Made by a program: the position numbers and the translations under genes. From Anaerosacchariphilus polymeriproducens (GTDB lineage: Bacteria; Bacillota; Clostridia; Lachnospirales; Lachnospiraceae), in assembly GCF_003363435.1 (NCBI RefSeq), contig NZ_QRCT01000050.1, forward strand, positions 310,001-374,000: a stretch of 64,000 bases of DNA, written 5' to 3'. Under the pieces are notes generated by a model that saw only the letters and a list, made by a program, of their open reading frames with translations, was not told where the DNA came from and ran no database searches. Of this stretch, positions 43,304 through 53,215 are shown piece after piece. The stretch's first letter is position 1. Every line of letters starts with the position of its first letter.

Positions 43304-44059
43304 TTGGCAGTTCTCGATGTAAACAGAATACAAAAAAAATATCAGGCAGAAAATGGTGAGATAACTGCATTAAAATATATTGATTTTTCTGTAGAAAAAG
43401 GCGAATTTATAAGTATTGTTGGTCCTAGCGGGTGTGGGAAATCCACACTGCTTTCTATTATTGCGGGTCTAATGAAGCCAACATCGGGAGAAATTGTTGT
43501 AAATGGAGAGAAAATAGAGGGAATTTCCAACCGTATAGGTTATATGCTTCAAAAAGACAATTTGCTGGAATGGAGAACGATTTATAATAATGTAGTTTTA
43601 GGCATTGAAATTCAGAATAATTTAACATCAGAAAATAAACAACGTGTCAATCAATTATTAAAGACGTATGAATTGTATGATTTTAAGGAGAAATACCCTT
43701 CACAATTATCAGGAGGTATGAGGCAGAGAGTTGCATTGATCAGAACATTAGCAATTAATCCTGATATTTTGCTGTTAGATGAAGCCTTTTCGGCATTAGA
43801 TTACCAAACTAGATTAACCGTAACGAATGATATCTATCAGATTTTAAAGCAAGAACGAGTTACAACATTAATGGTCACTCATGATATTCCTGAAGGTATC
43901 AGCATGGCAGACAGAGTAGTGATACTCAGTTATAGACCTGCTGTGATCAAGGATATCATTCCGATTGAATTCGGATTAGAGAATAGAACTCCATTAAATT
44001 GTAGAAAAACTCCAAAGTTTAGTGAGTATTTTGATTGTATTTGGAAGGAGTTAAGTTAG
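43304..44059 (+). CDS. ABC transporter ATPase (SsuB/TauB/ThiZ type)
   Basis: About 251 residues; I prefer TTG 43304, because GTG 43295 overlaps the GAGGTG site. Walker A is GPSGCGKST, signature LSGGMRQR and Walker B ILLLDEAF, with the Q loop in GYMLQKDNLLEW. This is the ATPase type that drives import of nitrate, sulfonates or thiamine-precursor pyrimidines. Permease and binding-protein genes follow in one operon with one-base spacing. Confidence 0.9.
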   Translation: MAVLDVNRIQKKYQAENGEITALKYIDFSVEKGEFISIVGPSGCGKSTLLSIIAGLMKPTSGEIVVNGEKIEGISNRIGYMLQKDNLLEWRTIYNNVVLGIEIQNNLTSENKQRVNQLLKTYELYDFKEKYPSQLSGGMRQRVALIRTLAINPDILLLDEAFSALDYQTRLTVTNDIYQILKQERVTTLMVTHDIPEGISMADRVVILSYRPAVIKDIIPIEFGLENRTPLNCRKTPKFSEYFDCIWKELS

Positions 44060-44866
44060 ATGGATAATCCACAAATATCGATAGAAAGGATAAAATATTT
44101 AAAACGAATAAAACGTCAAAAAGAAAAGATTCTTGCATGGCAGATTGGAATTCTGGTCTGCTTTTTGTTACTTTGGGAAATTTTAGCCCAAGCAGGGATC
44201 ATAGATAGCTTTGTTTTGAGCCAGCCATCACGGATATGGAAAACGTGTCTTAACATGGCTCAAAATGACTTGCAAAAGCATATTGGTATAACCGTTTATG
44301 AAACTTTAGCAGGATTTATTTTGGGAGTGATTTTAGGAACGGCATTGGCATTTGTTTTGTGGTGGAGCAGTACTATTTCGAAGATAAGTGAACCTTATCT
44401 TGTAGTATTGAACAGTTTACCCAAAATAGCCCTTGGTCCGGTTATTATAATCATTGTAGGTGCAGGCACGCAAGCCATTATTTTTATGGCACTTGCAATT
44501 TCATTAATTGTTACTGTTTTAGAGATGCTAAATGGTTTTCAAAATACAGACAAAGAGTATATAAAGATGGCACAGACCTTTGATGCAACAAAGTTTCAAA
44601 TCTTTAGGAAGATTGTATTTCCCTATAATATTGCAACTTTATTTAATTCATTAAAAATAAATATTGGACTATCCTTAGTCGGTGTCATTGCCGGTGAATT
44701 TCTTGTCTCTAAAGCAGGATTAGGATATTTAATTGTTTATGGGGGCCAGGTCTTTCAACTCGATTTGGTTATGACGAGTGTTATCATATTGGCTATTGTT
44801 GCAGCTCTTATGTATGAAGCAGTTGCACTATTACAAAGAGTGGTAATGAAAAAATACGGACATTAA
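44060..44866 (+). CDS. ABC permease (SsuC/ThiX type)
   Basis: A 268-residue membrane protein with six hydrophobic helices and the EAA-like loop (TFDATKFQIFRKIVFPYN) typical of binding-protein-dependent permeases. It starts with the base after the ATPase stop. It forms the channel for the importer. Confidence 0.9.
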   Translation: MDNPQISIERIKYLKRIKRQKEKILAWQIGILVCFLLLWEILAQAGIIDSFVLSQPSRIWKTCLNMAQNDLQKHIGITVYETLAGFILGVILGTALAFVLWWSSTISKISEPYLVVLNSLPKIALGPVIIIIVGAGTQAIIFMALAISLIVTVLEMLNGFQNTDKEYIKMAQTFDATKFQIFRKIVFPYNIATLFNSLKINIGLSLVGVIAGEFLVSKAGLGYLIVYGGQVFQLDLVMTSVIILAIVAALMYEAVALLQRVVMKKYGH

Positions 44867-44893
44867 AATTATATATAGCAAGGAGTTAAGACA

Positions 44894-45901
44894 ATGAAAA
44901 AAAATTTGAAGTTTTATACGATTACTTTGATTTTATTCATAATTATCCCGCCTTTGAATAGTTGTAGTGCAAAACAGGGTAAAAAAGATGTGTTAACTCT
45001 ATGTGAAGTAACACATTCTATTTTTTATGCACCACAATATGCAGCTATTAATCTAGGCTATTTTGAAGAAGAAGGAATAAAAGTGGAACTTTCGAATGGG
45101 CAGGGAGCCGATAAGGTCATGTCAGCAATTTTATCGAATAATGTAGATATTGGATTAGCAGGTCCGGAAGCTTCTATTTACGTATATAATGAAGGAAAAG
45201 AAGACTATACAGAAGTATTTGCACAGTTAACGCAGCGTGATGGTTCATTTCTAGTATCCCGTCAACAGGATCTAGATTTTTCATGGGAAAAGGTACGCGA
45301 TAAGACGATATTGCCCGGAAGAAAAGGTGGAGTCCCTTATATGACTTTACAGTATGTACTTCGTAAAAATGGCTTAGAACCATCAAAAGATGTTAAATTT
45401 AATGACAGCATACAATTTTCTTTAATGGCAGGTGCTTTTACCAGTGGTACCGGTGACTATGTTACCTTGTTCGAGCCGACAGCATCGATGTTAGAAAAAG
45501 AAGGAAAGGGTCATATCGTATCTTCAATTGGTGCCGAATGTGGTGATATATCATATACTGCTTACTTTGCAAAGAAAAGTTTTATAAAAAAGAATCAAGA
45601 ATTAATATTAAGATTTACGAAAGCACTTTATAAAGGTCAGAAATGGGTGGAAGCGAATGATGCTGAGGAAATTGCAGAAGTAGTGACACCTGCTTTTCCG
45701 GAAACAGATTTTGATTTATTAAAGACGGTTATACAAAGATATAAGAATATTGGAGTATGGAGTCAAGATCCAATTTTAAAAAAGGATTCATTTGAATTAT
45801 TACAAGAAGTAATGACGCAGGCAGAAGAATTGAAACAGAAGGTGCCATATGAAGAAGTTGTAAATAACTCCTTTTCTGAAAAAGTTGTGAAGGAAAGATA
45901 A
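44894..45901 (+). CDS. NMT1/THI5-like solute-binding lipoprotein
   Basis: A 335-residue lipoprotein: hydrophobic signal, then LNSC as lipobox. The mature part starts LTLCEVTHSIFYAPQYAA and has YFEEEGIKVELSNGQGADKV and NNVDIGLAGPEA, the pattern of NMT1/THI5/SsuA binding proteins. Known relatives bind thiamine pyrimidine precursors, taurine or sulfonates. Its place ahead of thiamine-antivitamin genes makes a pyrimidine ligand attractive, but this is inference. Confidence 0.85.
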   Translation: MKKNLKFYTITLILFIIIPPLNSCSAKQGKKDVLTLCEVTHSIFYAPQYAAINLGYFEEEGIKVELSNGQGADKVMSAILSNNVDIGLAGPEASIYVYNEGKEDYTEVFAQLTQRDGSFLVSRQQDLDFSWEKVRDKTILPGRKGGVPYMTLQYVLRKNGLEPSKDVKFNDSIQFSLMAGAFTSGTGDYVTLFEPTASMLEKEGKGHIVSSIGAECGDISYTAYFAKKSFIKKNQELILRFTKALYKGQKWVEANDAEEIAEVVTPAFPETDFDLLKTVIQRYKNIGVWSQDPILKKDSFELLQEVMTQAEELKQKVPYEEVVNNSFSEKVVKER

Positions 45902-45929
45902 ACGGGAAAATTAAAAGGAGAAAACAGGG

Positions 45930-46007
45930 ATGATTTTAGAAAATGTGACATTTGTAATGAAATATTTATTACAAAGTATAGTGGATTTTAAATGTGAAAG
46001 AAAATAA
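45930..46007 (+). CDS. Possible 25-residue leader or remnant ORF
   Basis: ATG 45930 lies behind AAAAGGAG at good distance and encodes MILENVTFVMKYLLQ and ten more residues. It may be a leader peptide, the remnant of a transporter gene or chance. Confidence 0.25.
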   Translation: MILENVTFVMKYLLQSIVDFKCERK

Positions 46008-46056
46008 ACTTAAGATATACCAAGAAGGTAAATAATTTGTTGGGAGGACAAGGAAA

Positions 46057-47070
46057 ATGAAGATGAAACGAGGAATTGCTTTTTTCACTGCAATCGTAAT
46101 GGCAGCAGCAACTTTTGCAGGTTGTGGTTCCAGTCAGGGAACGAAGGAGCAAACAACAAAAGAATCGACTGGTACAGGAACAGAGCAGTCAAAAGAACAA
46201 GTGAAATCAGAAGGTGGGAAAAAGGTGTTTGGTGCTACTTATATGACAATGAATAATCCGTTTTTTGTAGCATTAAACGATGGTATTAAATCTGTTGTTG
46301 AGGAAAATGGTGACAAACTAATAACACTAGATCCTGCCTTAGACCAAGAAAAGCAGATTAGTCAGATAGAAGATCTGATTACACAGGGGGTTGATGCAAT
46401 ATTCTTGAATCCGGTAGATTGGAAAGGAATAAAGCCGGCATTAGATGCTTGCAAAGAAGCCGGAATACCTGTATTTAATGTAGATGCTCCGGTCTATGAT
46501 GAAGAATTGGTGACAAGTATTATCGCATCTGATAATTATGATGCAGGAGTTCAATGTGCAAAAGATATGATGAAGAAATTAAAGTCCGCCAAGATCACAG
46601 TTTTGGAGCACCCAACTGCTAAGTCAGCGATTGACAGAACCCAGAGTTTTATTGATACCATTGAAGGAAAATCTGAATATGAAATTGTAGCAAAGCAATC
46701 TTCAGAAGGTCAATTGGAGCAGGCAATGCCGGTCATGGAAAATATCATCCAGGCACAGCCCGAGATAAATGTAGTCATGGCATTAAATGATCCTACTGCT
46801 TTAGGTGCATTAGCTGCATTACAGGCAGCCGGCAGAGATAAAGACGTATTGCTATACGGCGTAGATGGTTCTCCGGATGCAAAAAAAATGGTGAAAGATG
46901 GTGTTTTAACTGCTACAGCGGCACAATCTCCTATTGGAATCGGAACTACAGCAGCTCAAACAGCTTATGCCTTTTTGGAAGGCAAAACAGTTGAAAAAAA
47001 CATTTCAGTTCCTGTTGTTTTAATTACAAAAGATAATGTGGATGAATATGGAACAGATGGATGGCAATAA
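46057..47070 (+). CDS. Ribose-type sugar-binding lipoprotein
   Basis: A 337-residue lipoprotein with signal and FAGC lipobox. A Thr/Ser/Lys/Gln-rich linker leads to a periplasmic-binding-protein type I fold: FGATYMTMNNPFFVALNDGI, then TQGVDAIFLNPVDWKG and a C-terminal VLLYGVDGSPDAKKMVKDG. This is the RbsB/AI-2/galactose-binding class. Its ligand is probably a pentose, nucleoside or related sugar. Genes for ATPase and permease follow. Confidence 0.9.
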   Translation: MKMKRGIAFFTAIVMAAATFAGCGSSQGTKEQTTKESTGTGTEQSKEQVKSEGGKKVFGATYMTMNNPFFVALNDGIKSVVEENGDKLITLDPALDQEKQISQIEDLITQGVDAIFLNPVDWKGIKPALDACKEAGIPVFNVDAPVYDEELVTSIIASDNYDAGVQCAKDMMKKLKSAKITVLEHPTAKSAIDRTQSFIDTIEGKSEYEIVAKQSSEGQLEQAMPVMENIIQAQPEINVVMALNDPTALGALAALQAAGRDKDVLLYGVDGSPDAKKMVKDGVLTATAAQSPIGIGTTAAQTAYAFLEGKTVEKNISVPVVLITKDNVDEYGTDGWQ

Positions 47071-47085
47071 AATCAGAATAGAGCA

Positions 47086-47128
47086 AATTTTGGAATGCGC
47101 GCTTTCGGGCGTGCATTTTCCAAAATTG
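47086..47128 (+). other. Intra-operon mRNA hairpin
   Basis: AATTTTGGAA pairs with TTCCAAAATT, topped by TGCGCGC with GCGTGCA around CTTTCGG. There is no T-run, so it more likely protects the binding-protein mRNA end or gives partial termination, which would explain higher binding-protein expression. Confidence 0.6.
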
Positions 47129-47146
47129 TAAAGGGGGTTCAAAGAA

Positions 47147-48640
47147 ATGGTAGATACTATATTAAAGATGGAAGGAATTCATAAACAATTCTCTGGTGTA
47201 TATGCTTTAAAAGACATTCATTTTGAATTGAAAAAAGGTGAAATACATGCGTTGTTAGGAGAAAACGGTGCAGGAAAATCTACACTGATTAAAATCTTAG
47301 GAGGGATATATAAAGCAGATGCCGGAAAAATATATATAAGTGGAAAAGAACATCAAATGACAGGGGTTACAGATTCTCAGGAACAAGGAATCAGCGTGAT
47401 TCATCAAGAATTATGTCTGGTACCTGAAATGTCAGTTGCAGAAAATATGTATTTGGGCAGAGAAAGTGTTTATGGTCATTCATGTTTTGTAAATACAGGT
47501 GAATTAAAAATAAAAGCAGAGAAAGTATTGGAGTCTTTAGGGTTAATGATATCGGGAAATACCAAAGTTTCAGAGCTTAGCATCGCACAGCAGCAGGTGG
47601 TAGAGATTGCGAAAGCATTAACTGTAAATGCAAAAATTTTGGTTATGGATGAGCCAACAGCATCTTTGACTGAAAAAGAAGTTAAGATGTTATTTAAGAC
47701 GATAGAGGAACTAAGAAAAAAGCAGATTTCTATTATTTATATATCCCATCGACTGGAAGAGATTTTCGAAATTACAGATCGTATTACGATCATTCGAGAT
47801 GGTACTTATGTTGGGACGAAAAACACATGTAAAACAACGAAAGATGAACTGATTTCTATGATGGTAGGTCGGAAATTAGATGAATTATTTATAAAAAGCA
47901 AATCTGAGTTTGGTGAAGTTGTATTCCAAGTAAAGAACTTAGTTGTAAAAAATAAAGTAAAAGATGTTTCTTTTTCGGTCAGAAAAGGAGAAATTTTGGG
48001 AATTGCAGGTCTGGTAGGTGCAGGAAGGACGGAAACGGTACGGGCTATTTTTGGAATTGATGCTTATGAGAGCGGTGAGATTTATATAGATGGAAAGAAA
48101 GTTAAAATAAAAAATGTCAAGGATGCTATGAGGTACGGAATTGGACTGGTACCGGAAAACAGAAAAGAGCAAGGTCTGATATTAATACGAAGTGTTGAAT
48201 ACAATGCAACATTAACGATTTTAAAAGAAATTATGAAGGGTTGTTTTACTAACAGAAAAGCCAGAGATGGTATTGTGAATAAATACATACAAATGTTAGG
48301 TATTAAGACTCCAAGCCCTTTGACCATTGCAAAAAACCTAAGCGGCGGAAACCAACAGAAAATTGTAATTGCAAAGTGGCTTGCAACGAACCCCAAAGTT
48401 CTTATTTTAGACGAACCTACGAGAGGAGTTGATGTAGGAGCCAAAGTGGAAATATATAGAATCATGAGTATGCTTGCTGAACAAGGAGTAGGAATCATTA
48501 TGATTTCTTCTGAACTTCCGGAGATAATTAATATGAGCGACCGGGCTATTGTTATGAACGAAGGCAGAGTGACAGGAGAATTGCCGAAAAGTGAATTGGC
48601 GCAGGAAAAACTCATGTATTTTGCAACAGGAGGAAATTAA
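47147..48640 (+). CDS. Sugar ABC transporter ATPase (RbsA/MglA type, two domains)
   Basis: A 497-residue tandem ATPase. Domain 1 has GENGAGKST, SELSIAQQQ and LVMDEPTAS; domain 2 has the degenerate GLVGAGRTE Walker A, LSGGNQQK and LILDEPTRG. This arrangement is characteristic of sugar importers of the ribose/galactose class. It follows the binding protein with an internal hairpin between them and precedes the permease by 2 bases. Confidence 0.93.
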   Translation: MVDTILKMEGIHKQFSGVYALKDIHFELKKGEIHALLGENGAGKSTLIKILGGIYKADAGKIYISGKEHQMTGVTDSQEQGISVIHQELCLVPEMSVAENMYLGRESVYGHSCFVNTGELKIKAEKVLESLGLMISGNTKVSELSIAQQQVVEIAKALTVNAKILVMDEPTASLTEKEVKMLFKTIEELRKKQISIIYISHRLEEIFEITDRITIIRDGTYVGTKNTCKTTKDELISMMVGRKLDELFIKSKSEFGEVVFQVKNLVVKNKVKDVSFSVRKGEILGIAGLVGAGRTETVRAIFGIDAYESGEIYIDGKKVKIKNVKDAMRYGIGLVPENRKEQGLILIRSVEYNATLTILKEIMKGCFTNRKARDGIVNKYIQMLGIKTPSPLTIAKNLSGGNQQKIVIAKWLATNPKVLILDEPTRGVDVGAKVEIYRIMSMLAEQGVGIIMISSELPEIINMSDRAIVMNEGRVTGELPKSELAQEKLMYFATGGN

Positions 48641-48642
48641 TC

Positions 48643-49623
48643 ATGGAAAAAAAATCAGTAATTAGAAAAAACTTAATCGAGAGTATGATTCAATATTTTA
48701 GAGAGAATGCAGGAATACTTATCGGCTTATTAATTATGTGTGTATTTATGTCTTTACGGTCTTCTGTATTTTTGACCGGTAACAATATTAGTAATGTACT
48801 TAGGCAGGTTACGACAAATGCAAATCTGGCATTTGGTATGACATTTGCTATTATACTATGTGGAATTGATTTATCTGTAGGTTCGATTCTTGCGTTTTCA
48901 GGTACCTTATGTGCGGGGCTTATTGCCAATTCTGGAGTTCCTGTGCCCCTGGCTGTATTGTGTGGAATCTTAGCTGGTACTTTATTAGGTTTTATCAATG
49001 GATTCATTATAGCGAAAACACAAATGCCCCCTTTTATTGTAACATTGGCTATGATGCAGATAGCCCGTGGTGCTGCTTATGTATATACGAACGGTATGCC
49101 GATCCGGGTCATGGTCCCGGAATATAATAATATCGGAATAGGATATCTGGGTATCATTCCATTACCGGTCATATATACAGGTGTGTTCTTTGTCTTTACC
49201 GCTTTGCTTTTAGGGAAGACAAGATATGGAAAATATGTATATGCAGTAGGTGGAAATGAAGATGCTGCGCGGTTTTCAGGAATTAATATAGGTCGTGTCA
49301 AGGTGATTACATATACTTTAATAGGATTTTTGGCATCGGTGAGTGGAATCGTAATATGTGCAAGAATGTACTCCGGGCAGCCGACGGCAGGAGATGGAGC
49401 AGAGATGGATGCGATAGCTGCGGTAGTTCTTGGAGGGACTAGCTTTTCAGGAGGTATTGGAAAAATTGGAGGAACCTTAATCGGAGTGTTTATCATTGGT
49501 GTTTTGAATAATGGATTAAACCTTTTGAATGTAAATTCTTTTTGGCAGTTGATTGCAAAAGGCTTAGTCATATTATTAGCTGTGTATATTGATTTATTAA
49601 AAAAGAAAACAAAGAAGCAATAA
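48643..49623 (+). CDS. Sugar ABC permease (RbsC type)
   Basis: A 326-residue permease with eight to ten hydrophobic helices. GMTFAIILCGIDLSVGSILA and TAGDGAEMDAIAAVVLGGTS-like segments are hallmarks of the RbsC family. It completes the importer; a hairpin follows. Confidence 0.93.
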   Translation: MEKKSVIRKNLIESMIQYFRENAGILIGLLIMCVFMSLRSSVFLTGNNISNVLRQVTTNANLAFGMTFAIILCGIDLSVGSILAFSGTLCAGLIANSGVPVPLAVLCGILAGTLLGFINGFIIAKTQMPPFIVTLAMMQIARGAAYVYTNGMPIRVMVPEYNNIGIGYLGIIPLPVIYTGVFFVFTALLLGKTRYGKYVYAVGGNEDAARFSGINIGRVKVITYTLIGFLASVSGIVICARMYSGQPTAGDGAEMDAIAAVVLGGTSFSGGIGKIGGTLIGVFIIGVLNNGLNLLNVNSFWQLIAKGLVILLAVYIDLLKKKTKKQ

Positions 49624-49628
49624 AAAGT

Positions 49629-49660
49629 AAGGCAGACATCAGATTTTGATGTCTGTCTTA
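49629..49660 (+). terminator. Hairpin after sugar importer
   Basis: AAGGCAGACATCA pairs with TGATGTCTGTCTT around GATTT. The downstream sequence has no long T-run, so termination may be partial. Confidence 0.55.
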
Positions 49661-49784
49661 AATGATATCAATTGTAAATTTTTTCGTTTTTATTATTATT
49701 TCTCTTTATCTTAAGGTCTTATCTATATTAAAATAGAGGTAAGACACAAAAGAGAGCATGTTTACAACGAAAGAGGTATAAGGT

Positions 49785-51113
49785 ATGCAAAACAAAAAAC
49801 TTGAATTTATAAGGTTATTAATGATTGTAATTAATTTTGTTATTGTTTTAGTTCTTGCCATAATCATTTACATAACGACCGGAAAAATTTGTGAAAGTTT
49901 TCAAGCAGAGGAATTTATCAATAGGATTCATGCGGTTCCTTTGAAACGAGAATGGATTTTTTGTATATCTGCAGGAGGTTACCTGATTTGGGCTATATCA
50001 TTTTGGGTCAGGGAACGATTAAAAAAGAAGTGTAACAGCTCATTTATTCCATTTTATTTCTTTCTCTTTGATGTTGTATTTGCGATTATTATAATGAGAG
50101 TTCTCAATATGAGTTATAATGGAATTATGTTATTAGTAATCGCGAATGTGATTATGAACCTTCGTGAACAAAAAGGGATGCTATGGGCTTTGATCATAGC
50201 TGTAATTATTTTTGTGCTGGCAGACTATGACTTTCTTTCTATCCGGTATCGAATGTGCTCGATCAATGACTATATCAGATATTATGATTCATCGGTGCAA
50301 ATGTATTTATTAGGTTTGAAAAATATTATTATATCGATCAATATTATTATTTTTATTATCTTTATTATATTTCTAATGTTAGAACAATTGGAGGAAAATA
50401 ATAAAGTAAAAGAGTTATATCAGGAAATAACCAAAGCCAATACGGAACTAAAAATTGCAAATGTACAACTGAAAGATTACGCAATACAAACAGAAAAGCT
50501 GGGAGAGACAAGAGAAAGAAACCGGTTGGCCAGGGAAATCCATGATACGTTAGGTCATGCCCTTACCGGGATTTCTGCGGGGTTAGATGCCTGTGTTGAA
50601 ATGATAGAAGAAGATCCTTTGATGGCGAAGAATCAACTTTCCGTGATAGGAGAGGTAGCCAGACAAGGGATAAAAGATGTGCGCAGGTCTGTGAATGAGT
50701 TGAGAGCCGATGCATTAGAACGATATAGTTTGCAGAATGCTATTCAAAAATTGATAGAGGATATTACTTCGGTATCTCATTTGCAGATATTTTATGAATC
50801 AACGATAGAAAACTTAAAATTCAGTGCAGATGAAGAGGAAACAATTTACCGGGTGGTTCAAGAAGGAATTACCAATGCAATTCGTCATGGAAAGGCTACT
50901 GTAATTAGAATCCAAATTTCCAAAAAAAATGAAATGTTGGAATTAATAATAAAAGATAATGGCAGGGGGTGTAAAAAGATAAAACCGGGATTTGGTACAA
51001 GACATATTCAAGAACGAGTAGAGATGCTTCGTGGCAGTACTAATTATGATGGAACAGATGGATTTAAAATCAGTGTAAATATTCCAATAAGGTGGGGAGA
51101 AAATTATGATTAA
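49785..51113 (+). CDS. NarL-type sensor histidine kinase
   Basis: A 442-residue kinase with an unusual N-terminal sensor of about six membrane helices (residues ~10-200) and no large extracellular domain. A coiled coil follows, then HisKA_3 with RNRLAREIHDTLGHALTGIS (His253), and a HATPase with GITNAIRHG and DNGRGCKKI. It overlaps its response-regulator gene by 8 bases. It may receive its signal through the anchored solute-binding protein encoded in the same operon. Confidence 0.93.
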   Translation: MQNKKLEFIRLLMIVINFVIVLVLAIIIYITTGKICESFQAEEFINRIHAVPLKREWIFCISAGGYLIWAISFWVRERLKKKCNSSFIPFYFFLFDVVFAIIIMRVLNMSYNGIMLLVIANVIMNLREQKGMLWALIIAVIIFVLADYDFLSIRYRMCSINDYIRYYDSSVQMYLLGLKNIIISINIIIFIIFIIFLMLEQLEENNKVKELYQEITKANTELKIANVQLKDYAIQTEKLGETRERNRLAREIHDTLGHALTGISAGLDACVEMIEEDPLMAKNQLSVIGEVARQGIKDVRRSVNELRADALERYSLQNAIQKLIEDITSVSHLQIFYESTIENLKFSADEEETIYRVVQEGITNAIRHGKATVIRIQISKKNEMLELIIKDNGRGCKKIKPGFGTRHIQERVEMLRGSTNYDGTDGFKISVNIPIRWGENYD

Positions 51114-51786
51114 AGTATTAGTTGCAGATGATCAGGAGTTAATTCGTCATAGTCTTAAATTTGTATTAGAAGGAAAAGTAGATATTGAGGTGACTGAAGC
51201 AGTTGAAAATGGAAGAGAAGTAATTAAAAGTGTTAGAAAGAGCAAGCCTGATGTTATTCTCATGGATGTAAGGATGCCTGAAATGGATGGAGTGCATTGC
51301 ACTCAAATCATAAAAGAAAATTATCCCGAAATAAAAATTATTATTCTGACTACGTTTGATGATGATGAATATGTTTACAATGCACTGAAACATGGAGCCA
51401 GCGGGTATCTGTTAAAGGGAGTCAAAATGAATGAGATCGTACAGGCTGTTTATACTGTGTACAATGGCGGGTCCATGATAAATACAGATGTAGCAAGCAG
51501 GGTTCTGCACTGGTTCTCCAAGATGGCAAAAGCAGATTATTCTATGGGGGTAGACCATATGAAGACTTCTCAGCTTAGTAAAACAGAATGGAAGATCATT
51601 TGTCAGGTAGGATACGGATTGTCAAATAAAGAAATTTCACAAAAACTTATGCTTTCAGAAGGTACTGTTAGAAATTATTTAAGCCAGAGTTTGAATAAAT
51701 TGGAATTTAGAGATAGAACCCAATTAGCTATTTGGGCGGTACAGACAGGTTTATGCGTGCAGGATAAGGAGGAGGAAGATGATTAA
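51106..51786 (+). CDS. NarL/FixJ-family response regulator
   Basis: A 226-residue regulator. Receiver motifs are VADDQELI, Asp54 in ILMDVRMPEMDG, TTFDDDEYV and LLKG. The C-terminal LuxR-type helix-turn-helix is degenerate but visible (GLSNKEISQKLMLSEGTVRN). The gene overlaps its kinase by 8 bases and the next gene by 8. Likely targets are the neighbouring sugar importer and the downstream cluster, by position. Confidence 0.93.
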   Translation: MIKVLVADDQELIRHSLKFVLEGKVDIEVTEAVENGREVIKSVRKSKPDVILMDVRMPEMDGVHCTQIIKENYPEIKIIILTTFDDDEYVYNALKHGASGYLLKGVKMNEIVQAVYTVYNGGSMINTDVASRVLHWFSKMAKADYSMGVDHMKTSQLSKTEWKIICQVGYGLSNKEISQKLMLSEGTVRNYLSQSLNKLEFRDRTQLAIWAVQTGLCVQDKEEEDD

Positions 51787-53092
51787 AGTACATAGGATAA
51801 AACTCCTCTTTCTTGCAGTAGTGGGATTTATTATTGTGTTTCTGATTTTTATGAATAAAGAAAAAGAAACAGTAACACTTGAGTTTGGCATGTTTGCAGG
51901 CAGTAATTGGGAGGTTCCGAATGGTAACTGCTATGCAATTATTGATTCGGCAATTAAGCGCTTTGAGAAGGAAAATCCCGGAGTGAAAATTCATTATTCA
52001 TCGGGGATTTTGAAAGAAGATTATTCGGAATGGTTTTCTAAGCAGTTGTTATTGGGGAAAGAACCAGATGTTTTTATGGTATTGGAAGATGATTTTATTA
52101 CATTTTCTTCGATTGGTGTATTGAAAAATTTAGATAAGTTTATAAACAACGATAAAGGGTTCAAAAAAGAAGCTTTCTATTCTTCTGTCTTGGGAGAAGG
52201 GCGGTATGAGGAGAGCCAGTATGCACTGCCTTATGAAACCGTTCCTGTACTTATGTTTGCCAATAAAACCTTATTGAAGTCAGAAGGCATAGAAATTCCG
52301 GACAGAGATTGGACCTGGGATAAGTTTTATGAAATCTGTGAAAAGGTGACAAAGGATACAGATGCAGATGGTGTAGTCGACCAATTTGGCTCCTATGACT
52401 ATTCCTGGGAAAACGCAGTTTTTGCCAATGGAGGGAAGTTGTTTCAGGATAAAGGAAGTAAATGTTATGTAGGATCAGATAATGTTGTAGAAGCTGTCAA
52501 ATTTGTATACAAGTTAAATCAGTTGAATCAGAATCATCAAGTAACATCCGAAGAATTTGATTCTGGCAAGGTAGCTTTCAGACCTTTTCCCTTTTCTGAG
52601 TTTAGGAGCTATCAGGATTATCCATTAAAAGTAAAAAAATATTCGAATTTTGAATGGGATTGTATTACAATGCCGGCAGGTCCGAAGGGAGATAATATTT
52701 CTCAGATCAGTACTCTTCAGATTGGAATCAGTGCCAGGACGACCAAAGAACAGCTGGCTTGGAAATTTATCAAATATTTGACCTATAACCCTCAAACACA
52801 ATTAGATATTTACCGCTATTCGCAAGGGGCTTCTGTCTTAAAGGAAGTGACAGAATCTGAAGTAGTTAATGAAGAATTGAAAAAAGAAGTAGAGAAAGGA
52901 GCAAGAATTATAGATAATGTATTGCTGAGCAGGATTATTGAACATGCCCGGACAGTTCCAAAATTTCCGAAATATAAAACAACTAAGATTATGGTAGAGA
53001 ATCAAATAGATCAGATTCTACAGTCGGATGATAATAAAAGAAGTTCTTTAATGGCGATACAATGGGAAATCGACAAATTTTTGAAAAAATAG
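51779..53092 (+). CDS. Membrane-anchored extracellular solute-binding protein (family 1)
   Basis: A 437-residue protein with an N-terminal membrane helix and no lipobox cysteine (VVGFIIVFLIFMNKEKET), so it is probably anchored. The body matches sugar-binding family 1 (AIKRFEKENPGVKIHYSSG, PDVFMVLEDDF, WTWDKFYEICEKVTKDTDADG). It has no permease or ATPase partners but overlaps the response-regulator gene. This suggests a third component that presents a ligand to the NarL-type kinase. Confidence 0.85.
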   Translation: MIKVHRIKLLFLAVVGFIIVFLIFMNKEKETVTLEFGMFAGSNWEVPNGNCYAIIDSAIKRFEKENPGVKIHYSSGILKEDYSEWFSKQLLLGKEPDVFMVLEDDFITFSSIGVLKNLDKFINNDKGFKKEAFYSSVLGEGRYEESQYALPYETVPVLMFANKTLLKSEGIEIPDRDWTWDKFYEICEKVTKDTDADGVVDQFGSYDYSWENAVFANGGKLFQDKGSKCYVGSDNVVEAVKFVYKLNQLNQNHQVTSEEFDSGKVAFRPFPFSEFRSYQDYPLKVKKYSNFEWDCITMPAGPKGDNISQISTLQIGISARTTKEQLAWKFIKYLTYNPQTQLDIYRYSQGASVLKEVTESEVVNEELKKEVEKGARIIDNVLLSRIIEHARTVPKFPKYKTTKIMVENQIDQILQSDDNKRSSLMAIQWEIDKFLKK

Positions 53093-53215
53093 TTTAAAAA
53101 GTATAAAAAACACTCCATTTTTATGAAATAATTACAATATTATAGGGAAAAATGACAAACAAGGAAATTAAGAATTAACTTATGTTAGAATTAAAAAAAA
53201 TGGAGGTGTATCAAT

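Noticed and set aside
47939-49571. Long minus-strand frames opposite the sugar-importer genes
   Set aside because: They lack ribosome sites and protein-like composition and mirror strongly conserved plus-strand genes; they are shadows.
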